A DNA stretch of 7,673 nt from Sphingomonas sp. (GTDB lineage Bacteria; Pseudomonadota; Alphaproteobacteria; Sphingomonadales; Sphingomonadaceae): positions 1 through 7,673 of the forward strand of contig JAFBAM010000210.1 in NCBI GenBank assembly GCA_019247755.1, given 5' to 3'. The notes under the pieces were generated by a model, which was not told the DNA's origin, searched no databases, and worked only from the letters and a program-made list of their open reading frames with translations. Below, one piece after another: positions 1 through 5,799 of the stretch. A program made the position numbers and the translations under genes. The first letter of the stretch is position 1; each line of letters starts with the position of its first letter.

Positions 1-608
1 ACTGCGTCCAAGGCTGAGTCTTTCATTGCCACGCCAAGCGAATTGCGTTCGCAGTCCATGTGAAGGTCGCCACGCAAATGGCTACCAGGGATGAACCGCA
101 GGCCGCCCGCCTTGGGCGTGTGCGGATCGATGGCGAGGCCGGTCTGGACATAGGAAGTCGCGAGATTGCGGTAGGCAGACGCCGGTCGCCGCGACTTGCT
201 GTCCTGGTGCCAGGCGAAGTCGCCGAGCGCACCCGGCGCCTTCCAGTGGACCTGGTTGATGATCTGCTTGAGGTTGCCGCCGATCAGCGGTTCGAGCAGC
301 TCGGCGAAGCGCGGGTCGAGCCGCACCCGATTGAGGGCGCGCTGATGATAAGACGGCCATTGGACCATCCGTACGACCGGCTCGCGGTCTTCGCCGGCCG
401 CCACGTTGTAGAAAAGGTTGCCGTGGCGAAAGCAGCGCCCATGCGCGACGCCTTCGGCATGAAGCTGATCGGTCGCCTCGGCGATTTCGGCGATTTCGTC
501 GGCGCTGAAGAAGCCGCGGACAATGCAGTAGCCGTCGCGCCAATATTGCATGAGATCGGCCTGAATTCCGGCCGAGGGATCGCTTCGCAGCAGTTGCGAA
601 GAACGCAT
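1..608 (-). CDS. Phytanoyl-CoA dioxygenase (PhyH) family protein, N-terminal part, runs off window
   Basis: This frame stays open from an ATG at 608 to the left edge, giving 202 complete codons with the C-terminus missing. It reads as a PhyH-type Fe(II)/2-oxoglutarate-dependent oxygenase. It opens with the usual helical start (YWRDGYCIVRGFFSADEI, about residues 22-39). An HxD iron-binding pair follows in WHQDS (His134, Asp136), then the family signature GGLRFIPGSHLRG (residues 168-180). The distal iron-binding His and the 2-oxoglutarate-binding Arg should lie beyond the window edge. The start at 608 is preferred because GGGGAG sits 7 bases upstream; an in-frame ATG at 614 lies too close to that site. 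The gene follows glmS in the same direction after a 91-base gap, with no clear terminator between them. The family hydroxylates varied small molecules, so the substrate cannot be named. The family call is firm and the function is open. Confidence 0.87.
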   Translation of the reverse strand, partial: MRSSQLLRSDPSAGIQADLMQYWRDGYCIVRGFFSADEIAEIAEATDQLHAEGVAHGRCFRHGNLFYNVAAGEDREPVVRMVQWPSYHQRALNRVRLDPRFAELLEPLIGGNLKQIINQVHWKAPGALGDFAWHQDSKSRRPASAYRNLATSYVQTGLAIDPHTPKAGGLRFIPGSHLRGDLHMDCERNSLGVAMKDSALDA

Positions 609-699
609 GACCATTCTCCCCACCCGGCGGCGAGGATACATCAACATTCTGACATTACGATGAATTCTGGTTGCGCTGTCCCAATAAGGGGCGCTGGCG

Positions 700-2523
700 T
701 TACTCGACCGTCACACTCTTCGCGAGGTTGCGGGGCTGGTCGACGTCCGTGCCCTTCAGCACCGCGACATGATAAGCGAGCAGCTGCACCGGCACGGCGT
801 AGACCAAAGGCGCGATCAGCGGATGCACCTGCGGCATCTCGATCGTCGCGATGCAGCCTTCACCCGCCTCGGCGATGCCTTCGGCGTCGCTGATCAGGAC
901 GATCTTGCCGCCGCGCGCGCGGACCTCCTGCATGTTGCTGACGGTCTTCTCGAACAAGGGCCCTGAGGGCGCGAGGACGATCACCGGCACATTGTCGTCG
1001 ATGAGCGCGATCGGCCCGTGCTTCATCTCGCCGGCCGCATAGCCTTCGGCGTGGATGTAGCTGATCTCCTTCAGCTTCAGCGCGCCCTCCAGCGCCATCG
1101 GATAGTCGGGGCCGCGGCCGAGATAGAGGACGTCGCGAGCGGGCACGATCAGGTGCGCCATCGCGGCGATATCGTCGTCATGCCCCAGCGCATGGTTGAG
1201 CGCGGACGGGGCTTCCTGGAGGTGGGCAACGATTTCGCGCTCTTCGTCGCGGGTGAGGCGACCCTTGGCGCGGGCGAGGTTGGCCGCGAGCGCGGCGAGC
1301 ACCGCGAGCTGGCACGTGAAGGCCTTGGTCGAGGCAACCCCGATTTCCGGGCCGGCGTGGGTCGGAAGGAGCAAGTCCGCCTCGCGTGCCATCGAGCTGG
1401 TCGGCACGTTGACGACGACGGCGATGCGCTGGCCCTGCGCGCGGGCGTGGCGAAGTGCGGCCAGCGTGTCCGCCGTCTCGCCCGACTGGCTAATAAAGAG
1501 CGCCAGCCCGCCCGGCTCGAGCACCGGCTCGCGGTAGCGGAATTCGCTAGCGACATCGATGTCGACGGGAACGCGCGCGAACTGCTCGACCCAATATTTG
1601 GCGACGAGGCCGGCATAGTAGCTGGTCCCGCAGGCGACGATGGTCAGCCGGTTGACCTTTTCGAGGTCAGCATCGGTAACCGGCAGCGCGACCTCGCCTT
1701 CGAACGGACGGACGTAGGTCTGGAGAGTCTGGGCAACCACGATGGGCTGCTCGAAGATCTCCTTCTGCATGTAGTGGGCGTAATTGCCCTTCTCGACTGG
1801 CGCAGAGGAGGCTCCGGATTCGACGATGTCGCGTTGGGCGGGTCGGTTGTCGCGGTCGAAGATTTCGATGCCTTCGCGGCGAACGACTGCCCAATCACCT
1901 TCGTCGAGATAGGCAATGCGCTGGGTCCAGGGCGCCACCGCGAGCGCATCCGAGCCGAGATAATTTTCGCCCTCGCCATAACCGACGGTCAGGGGCGCTC
2001 CCATGCGCGCGGCGATCAGCAGGTCGGGGTGGTCGCGGAATAGGAAGGCGATGGCGAACGCTCCCGTCAGGCGCGGAAGGACCGACGCGACGGCATCCTG
2101 GGGCGAAGCGCCGCGCTCGACCTCGCGGGCGACGAGATGGCCGACGACCTCGGTATCGGTCTCGCTTTCGAACTTGCGCCCTTCCGCGATCAGCTCGTCG
2201 CGGAGCGGCTTGAAATTCTCGATGATGCCGTTGTGGACCAGCGCCACGCTGCCGACGATGTGCGGGTGCGCATTGCCGACGGTCGGCGCGCCGTGCGTCG
2301 CCCAGCGCGTGTGGGCGATGCCGGTGGTGCCGTGAAGGGGATTGGCTTCGAGCTCTCGCGCGAGGTTGTCTAGCTTGCCCTCGGCACGGCGCCGCTCGAG
2401 CTTGCCATCCTCGATCGTGCAAATGCCCGCGGAGTCATAGCCGCGATATTCGAGCCGCTTGAGGCCATCGAACAGCCGTTGTGCGACGTCAATTTTGCCT
2501 ACGATTCCAACGATTCCGCACAT
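700..2523 (-). CDS. glmS: Glutamine--fructose-6-phosphate aminotransferase (isomerizing)
   Basis: GlmS makes glucosamine-6-phosphate from fructose-6-phosphate and glutamine in the cytoplasm, the first committed step to UDP-GlcNAc. The 607-residue length is normal for the family. The protein begins MCGIVG, so after Met removal Cys2 becomes the N-terminal nucleophile of the class II glutaminase domain. Other glutaminase residues are visible: HTRWATHG at 71-78, the oxyanion-hole pair Asn98-Gly99 and Asp123. Two SIS sugar-isomerase domains follow, with SQSGETADT in the first, then STKAFT and GEMKHGP. The C-terminal tail DQPRNLAKSVTVE matches the conserved end, including the active-site Lys. The start is fixed by the need for Cys2; GAGG lies 4 bases upstream. 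It follows glmU by 171 bases with no terminator seen, so co-transcription is likely. I see no glmS ribozyme, which is known mainly from Gram-positive bacteria. Confidence 0.98.
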   Translation of the reverse strand: MCGIVGIVGKIDVAQRLFDGLKRLEYRGYDSAGICTIEDGKLERRRAEGKLDNLARELEANPLHGTTGIAHTRWATHGAPTVGNAHPHIVGSVALVHNGIIENFKPLRDELIAEGRKFESETDTEVVGHLVAREVERGASPQDAVASVLPRLTGAFAIAFLFRDHPDLLIAARMGAPLTVGYGEGENYLGSDALAVAPWTQRIAYLDEGDWAVVRREGIEIFDRDNRPAQRDIVESGASSAPVEKGNYAHYMQKEIFEQPIVVAQTLQTYVRPFEGEVALPVTDADLEKVNRLTIVACGTSYYAGLVAKYWVEQFARVPVDIDVASEFRYREPVLEPGGLALFISQSGETADTLAALRHARAQGQRIAVVVNVPTSSMAREADLLLPTHAGPEIGVASTKAFTCQLAVLAALAANLARAKGRLTRDEEREIVAHLQEAPSALNHALGHDDDIAAMAHLIVPARDVLYLGRGPDYPMALEGALKLKEISYIHAEGYAAGEMKHGPIALIDDNVPVIVLAPSGPLFEKTVSNMQEVRARGGKIVLISDAEGIAEAGEGCIATIEMPQVHPLIAPLVYAVPVQLLAYHVAVLKGTDVDQPRNLAKSVTVE

Positions 2524-2694
2524 GTTTCCTCACTGGGCCAACAGCCGTCTGTGCCGCCGCCGTACTTACATCCGTTATGGATGCAAGTTCGGTCCGTTTT
2601 GGACGGGTCAGGGTAATGAGAAATCTTCCACGCGAAACCGACAATGTCTTCAAACTAAACAGCCGTTTCGGTTGAACGCCTGAAAGCGATAAGC
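2524..2694 (-). other. glmU-glmS intergenic region with a small stem-loop
   Basis: This 171-base spacer holds no convincing reading frame and no intrinsic terminator, because no stem is followed by a U-run on the minus strand. At 2566-2586 there is an 8-bp stem (TTGCATCC pairing with GGATGTAA, one G-U pair, 5-base loop). A weak 4-bp stem lies beside it at 2592-2604. Either could affect glmS translation or mRNA stability, but there is no direct support. I could not fix a sigma-70 promoter for glmS here. Confidence 0.4.
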
Positions 2695-4050
2695 TTACTC
2701 CGCGGCCTTGCGCGTCATGCGTTCGCGAAAGCGCTTCGCCCAGCCGGCAAGGCCTTTCTGCTCGCTGCGCTCGACCGCGAGGCTGTCGGGCTCCACATCG
2801 CGGGTGATGACGGAGCCTGCGCCGACGATCGCGCCTTCACCGATCACGACCGGAGCGACGAGGGCGGTGTTGGAGCCGATGAATGCACCGTCGCCGATCA
2901 CGGTCCGATACTTGCCGAAACCATCGTAATTGCAGGTGATCGTCCCCGCCCCGATGTTCGCGCGCGTGCCGACCGAGGCGTCGCCCACGTAGGACAAATG
3001 GTTCACTTTCGAGCCGTCCCCGATTTCGGCGTTCTTGATCTCGACGAAATTGCCTGCCTTGGCACCCTGCCCCATCCGCGTGCCGGGGCGGATGCGAGCA
3101 AATGGGCCAATGCTGGCCTTGGCGCCAATAATCGCACCCTCGATATGGCTGAAGGCGTGGATGACTGCGCCATCGGCGACCTGAACGCCGGGGCCGAAGA
3201 CGACGTGCGGCTCGACCGTCACGTCGCGGCCGAGCTCCGTGTCGTAGGCGAACCAGACGCTTTCCGGGTCGATCAGGGTTGCGCCTTCGTCGAGCACGCG
3301 CTCGCGGCGGCGGCGCTGCCACTCCAGCTCGAGATGGGCGAGTTCGGCGCGGCTGTTGACGCCCGCGGTCTCATAGGGATCGCCCTCGATGACGACGGCA
3401 TCGCGGCCTTCCGCAGCGGCGATGTTGACGATGTCGGGAAGGTAATACTCGCCGGCTGCATTGTCGTTGCCGACCTGGTCGAGCCAGCGGAAGAGATCGT
3501 TGGCGCGGACGGCCATCATGCCTGAGTTGCACAGGCGAACCGCGCGCTCCTCGTCGGTCGCATCCTTAAACTCGACCATTTTGGCGATATGGTCGCCTTG
3601 GCCGAGGATAATTCGGCCATAATTGAGGGGACCCGGCGGGGTTGAGGCGAGCACCACCACGCCTGGACCGCCCTCTCCGTTCAGGCGATCGATCATCCGC
3701 CGCAGGGTCTCCGCCTCGACGAACGGGGTGTCGCCGTAGAGGATGATGACCGGGCCGTCGTACCCGCCGAGCGCATGGGCAGCCTGCTGCACCGCATGCC
3801 CCGTGCCCTTCTGCTCGGCCTGGACGGCGATCGCGACGTCGCGGCCGGCAATCGCGGCCTCGACCTGCTCGCGTCCCTTGCCGACGACGACAACGCGCTT
3901 CTCGGCACCTAGCGCATCGACGCTGTCGAGCAGGTGCAGGAGCAGCGGCCGGCTGGCGATCGGATGCAGCACCTTGTGCGTATCAGAACGCATGCGCGTG
4001 CCCTGCCCCGCGGCAAGGATGATGACGGCGAAACGACGCTGCTCGGACAT
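2695..4050 (-). CDS. glmU: Bifunctional UDP-GlcNAc pyrophosphorylase / glucosamine-1-phosphate N-acetyltransferase
   Basis: GlmU acetylates glucosamine-1-phosphate and then couples the product to UTP, giving UDP-GlcNAc for peptidoglycan and lipid A. From the ATG at 4050 it has 451 residues, close to the roughly 456 of E. coli GlmU. The N-terminal uridyltransferase domain shows LAAGQGTRM at residues 12-20, Lys26 in THKVLHP, and GDTP near 105. The C-terminal half is a left-handed beta-helix of hexapeptide repeats containing AGNFVEIKN, KVNHLSYVGDA and CNYDG, the acetyltransferase active-site region. The start is uncertain. The ATG at 4068 (six codons longer) has AAGAGG only 2 bases upstream, and 4050 has no clear binding site. 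The frame stays open back to a GTG at 4146, but that start would translate through a terminator-like hairpin at 4111-4136 and give a non-conserved leader, so I reject it. glmS follows downstream. Confidence 0.97.
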   Translation of the reverse strand: MSEQRRFAVIILAAGQGTRMRSDTHKVLHPIASRPLLLHLLDSVDALGAEKRVVVVGKGREQVEAAIAGRDVAIAVQAEQKGTGHAVQQAAHALGGYDGPVIILYGDTPFVEAETLRRMIDRLNGEGGPGVVVLASTPPGPLNYGRIILGQGDHIAKMVEFKDATDEERAVRLCNSGMMAVRANDLFRWLDQVGNDNAAGEYYLPDIVNIAAAEGRDAVVIEGDPYETAGVNSRAELAHLELEWQRRRRERVLDEGATLIDPESVWFAYDTELGRDVTVEPHVVFGPGVQVADGAVIHAFSHIEGAIIGAKASIGPFARIRPGTRMGQGAKAGNFVEIKNAEIGDGSKVNHLSYVGDASVGTRANIGAGTITCNYDGFGKYRTVIGDGAFIGSNTALVAPVVIGEGAIVGAGSVITRDVEPDSLAVERSEQKGLAGWAKRFRERMTRKAAE

Positions 4051-4104
4051 TGGCGCGAGCAATGACATGGCCTCTTGCCGAGCGCCAGCCTTGCTTTGCG
4101 GCAT

Positions 4105-4136
4105 GAAAATGGGCGGCCCACGCCCGTGAGCCGCCC
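4105..4136 (-). terminator. GC-rich intrinsic terminator or attenuator between the third exbD and glmU
   Basis: Read on the minus strand, GGGCGGCUCAC (4136-4126) pairs with GUGGGCCGCCC (4121-4111), an 11-bp stem that includes one U-G pair and closes a GGGC loop. It is followed by AUUUUC. On the plus strand the same position is a C/A mismatch, so the stem favours minus-strand RNA. It lies about 105 bases past the stop of the third exbD. The U-run is short (four), so termination may be partial, and read-through could feed glmU. Confidence 0.65.
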
Positions 4137-4240
4137 GAGAACGCACCGCGAAGGGGAATAGGCGGCGCTAAGGACTCAACCGGCTGCGCCCGGGTTCGTT
4201 CCTACTGCTGCATCCCATCCCGTTTCAGGACGCGCGATCG

Positions 4241-4663
4241 TCAGAAGCTGTATGGCGGCGCTTCATTGCCGACGAAGCCGAACCGCTCGACATGCTCTCG
4301 CTTGATGATGGCTAGCACCTCATCGACCGTGCCGAAACGTGCGTCTGGATCCGGCCGAAGGTGCAGTTCCGGTATTCGCTCCATCTGCTGGGTCTGGCGA
4401 AGCAGCGGCGCGAGGCTCGTCTCTGGAATCGGCGAGCCGTTCCAGGCAATTTGCCCGGTTCGGCCCACCGAGACGGTGTTCATGTCCCGCCGCAGATCGG
4501 TGCAACCCTGACAGGGCTGGGGCAAATCGAATTTCACCGCATGCGTCTGGATCGGAATGGTGATGATGAACATGATCAGGAGAACCAGCATCACGTCGAT
4601 GAGCGGCGTGGTGTTCATCTCCATCATGGGGTTTGGCTGCTCGATGACCAGGAGATTTCGCAT
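4241..4663 (-). CDS. Third ExbD/TolR-family biopolymer transporter subunit (ExbD3)
   Basis: This is a 140-residue ExbD/TolR-type protein with one N-terminal transmembrane helix (about residues 20-40) and a periplasmic domain. The conserved membrane aspartate is Asp23 in TPLIDVMLVLL. The family couples proton flow through ExbB to TonB or Tol movement. The start at 4663 is chosen because GGAGG sits 5 bases upstream; a TTG at 4714 would add 17 unconserved residues. From TPLID to DLP it matches ExbD2 at 29 of 30 positions, and both share QTQQM or TTQQM, IPELHL and GFVGNE in the periplasmic domain. The linker differs: ExbD2 has a proline-rich stretch, while this protein has PCQGCTDLRRD, a CxxC at Cys51/Cys54. 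It follows the terminator of the tonB cluster, so it is probably transcribed separately. A role in a variant TonB motor is inferred. Confidence 0.93.
   Translation of the reverse strand: MRNLLVIEQPNPMMEMNTTPLIDVMLVLLIMFIITIPIQTHAVKFDLPQPCQGCTDLRRDMNTVSVGRTGQIAWNGSPIPETSLAPLLRQTQQMERIPELHLRPDPDARFGTVDEVLAIIKREHVERFGFVGNEAPPYSF
4533..4582 (-). repeat. 50-base segment identical to 5101-5150 (exbD3 copy)
   Basis: These 50 bases, coding for the end of the transmembrane helix and the TIPIQTHAVK segment, are identical at every position to 5101-5150 in exbD2. The flanking coding sequence has diverged visibly. This fits tandem duplication with later gene conversion or strong constraint on the membrane segment. 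Confidence 0.9.
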
Positions 4664-4668
4664 GGCGG

Positions 4669-4714
4669 CCTCCAATATTAGAGATAATATCTCATAACAT
4701 CTCTTCCACTGCAA
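4669..4714 (-). promoter_or_regulatory. AT-rich dyads and possible promoter ahead of exbD3
   Basis: Just upstream of the exbD3 ribosome binding site (GGAGG, 4669-4673) lie two overlapping perfect dyads. One is ATATTA-GAGA-TAATAT at 4675-4690 and the other is GAGATA-A-TATCTC at 4681-4693. A TTGCAG (4714-4709) and a TATTAT (4689-4684) on the minus strand could be -35 and -10 boxes, but the 19-base spacing is loose. The terminator at 4745-4778 means exbD3 needs either its own promoter or read-through, which supports one here. The regulator is unknown; neither dyad is a clear Fur box. Confidence 0.4.
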
Positions 4715-4744
4715 CGGTCATGTGAGAGCCACCGGAGGTCTGCT

Positions 4745-4778
4745 AAAAAAAAAGGGCGGCTCCTTGAAGGAACCGCCC
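4745..4778 (-). terminator. Strong Rho-independent terminator of the tonB-exbB-exbD1-exbD2 cluster
   Basis: On the minus strand GGGCGGUUCCU (4778-4768) pairs with AGGAGCCGCCC (4764-4754) in an 11-bp stem with one U-G pair and a 3-base UCA loop. Nine U residues follow directly (4753-4745). The stop of exbD2 lies 24 bases upstream. This is the clearest non-coding signal in the window and sets the downstream end of the TonB-system transcript. Confidence 0.95.
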
Positions 4779-4802
4779 TCGCTTCTTTCCGAACCCGAAG
4801 GC

Positions 4803-5237
4803 CTAGAAGATGCTCATGTAATATTCGTTGCCGACAAAGCCCATCTTCTGGACCTTCGCCTGCTTGGTAACCGCGAGCACTTGATCGACGACCTCATAGC
4901 GGGCCGTCGCGTCGGGCTGCAGGTGAAGCTCCGGGATCGGGTTCATCTGCTGCGTGGTGTCGAGGTACGAACGGAGCTGCGTCAACGTCACGGGAGAGCC
5001 GTTCCACAGCACCTGGTCCTGCGCGTTGATCGACAGGACGTTCTTCACCGGATCGACCGGAGGCGGCGGCTGGTTCGGCTGATTGACCGGCAGGTCGATC
5101 TTCACCGCATGCGTCTGGATCGGAATGGTGATGATGAACATGATCAGGAGCACGAGCATGACGTCGATCAGCGGCGTCACGTTCACGTCCAGCATCGGTT
5201 CGCCAGAGGTGTTGTCACCAGTGGTTTGCATCGACAT
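4803..5237 (-). CDS. exbD: ExbD/TolR-family biopolymer transporter subunit (ExbD2)
   Basis: This 144-residue inner-membrane protein has a short cytoplasmic start, one transmembrane helix (about residues 22-42) with the conserved proton-handling Asp25, a proline-rich linker (QPNQPPPPVDP, 53-63), and a periplasmic ExbD/TolR fold ending GFVGNEYYMSIF. With ExbB and the first ExbD it should form the motor that energises TonB. It starts 12 bases after the exbD1 stop, and its ribosome binding site (AGGAG) overlaps that TAG stop, so translational coupling is likely. An in-frame ATG at 5231 is an alternative start. It is much closer to the third ExbD than to ExbD1. A tonB-exbB-exbD1-exbD2 order is known from Xanthomonas campestris, where the second ExbD has its own role; whether that holds here is inference. 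Confidence 0.95.
   Translation of the reverse strand: MSMQTTGDNTSGEPMLDVNVTPLIDVMLVLLIMFIITIPIQTHAVKIDLPVNQPNQPPPPVDPVKNVLSINAQDQVLWNGSPVTLTQLRSYLDTTQQMNPIPELHLQPDATARYEVVDQVLAVTKQAKVQKMGFVGNEYYMSIF
5101..5150 (-). repeat. 50-base segment identical to 4533-4582 (exbD2 copy)
   Basis: This is the exbD2 partner of the 50-base identity in exbD3, covering the same membrane-to-periplasm junction. The two copies lie 568 bases apart as direct repeats. Recombination between them would delete the rest of exbD2, the terminator and the start of exbD3, leaving one hybrid exbD gene. Confidence 0.9.
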
Positions 5238-5249
5238 GGTGAGAAACTC

Positions 5250-5732
5250 CTACTCGGCGCGGAAGCCGGCCAGCGGCGGCGGCTCGGAAATGAAGCCGAC
5301 ACGCTGGAAACCAGCCTGCTGCATGGTGATGATGGCGGCGCCGATGCACTTGTACTGCGTGTTGATGTCGCCGCGAATATGCGCTTCCGGCATATTCTCT
5401 TCGTTGATGTTCTGGACGCCGCCGACCTTCTTGATCTGCTCCTCGAGCTTTTTCACCGCGCGGTCGAGCAGGTCTTTCTGGTTGACCTTTGTGACACCCC
5501 AATAGACTTCGCAGGTGCCGCCCGGACCGTTACGGACCACGAGCGAAACGTTCTCCGGCTTGGTCAGCGTCGGCTCGTAGCGGACGCTCGGGAGCTTGAT
5601 GGGAATGGTCTGCTTGATGACCTGGGTGGTAATCAGGAACACGATCAGAAGCACGAGCATCACGTCGGTCAGTGGAACGACGTTGATGTCCGAAAGAGCT
5701 TCGGCTTCGTCCTGGAGTACTTGTCCTGCCAT
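5250..5732 (-). CDS. exbD: ExbD/TolR-family biopolymer transporter subunit (ExbD1)
   Basis: This is a 160-residue ExbD-type protein directly after exbB. A single transmembrane helix spans about residues 18-38 with the conserved Asp23 in VPLTDVMLVLL. The periplasmic domain is larger than in the two paralogues, with a charged, possibly coiled stretch (DLLDRAVKKLEEQIKKVG, 87-104) and two cysteines (Cys74, Cys129) that could form a disulfide. It ends in GFQRVGFISEPPP, the usual ExbD terminal strand. It lies 67 bases after exbB, with a strong stem-loop in that gap, and 12 bases before exbD2. It is the most divergent of the three ExbDs and the best candidate for the core partner of ExbB. ExbD is certain as a family; TonB rather than Tol service is inferred from the tonB neighbour and the absence of tolA, tolB and pal. 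Confidence 0.95.
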   Translation of the reverse strand: MAGQVLQDEAEALSDINVVPLTDVMLVLLIVFLITTQVIKQTIPIKLPSVRYEPTLTKPENVSLVVRNGPGGTCEVYWGVTKVNQKDLLDRAVKKLEEQIKKVGGVQNINEENMPEAHIRGDINTQYKCIGAAIITMQQAGFQRVGFISEPPPLAGFRAE

Positions 5733-5765
5733 GCGGCTCGGTTCTTTCTTCTAAGTCGGCCGAAC

Positions 5766-5790
5766 GGGGCCCGGCGGCGAGCCGGACCCC
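5766..5790 (-). promoter_or_regulatory. Intercistronic stem-loop between exbB and exbD1
   Basis: On the minus strand GGGGUCCGGC (5790-5781) pairs with GCCGGGCCCC (5775-5766), a 10-bp stem with one U-G pair and the loop UCGCC. No U-run follows, so it is not a classic terminator. A stem placed just after exbB could protect the upstream mRNA from exonucleases and help keep ExbB above ExbD, consistent with the known excess of ExbB in the complex. That role is inference. Confidence 0.6.
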
Positions 5791-5799
5791 CAATCGACA

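Noticed and set aside
82..543. Minus-strand reading frames at 82-543 and 284-523
   Set aside because: They are out of frame with the PhyH protein, which has the HxD and IPGSH motifs; these alternatives are Arg/Ala-rich with no motifs.
60..893. Plus-strand reading frame across the phyH and glmS ends
   Set aside because: It is antisense to two well-supported genes and crosses their intergenic gap, with low-complexity Arg/Ala-rich sequence and no motif.
2524..2694. glmS ribozyme or known small-RNA control site ahead of glmS
   Set aside because: The spacer is 171 bases and shows only one small stem-loop; nothing matches the ribozyme core, which is not expected in this lineage.
4147..4240. tRNA-like GGTTCGTTCC at about 4193-4202
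   Set aside because: It resembles a T-loop, but no acceptor stem, D-arm or anticodon arm can be placed around it on either strand.
4664..4714. Upstream TTG start for the third exbD
   Set aside because: The extra 17 residues are unlike ExbD N-termini, and the extension covers the AT-rich dyads; the ATG at 4663 has a good GGAGG.
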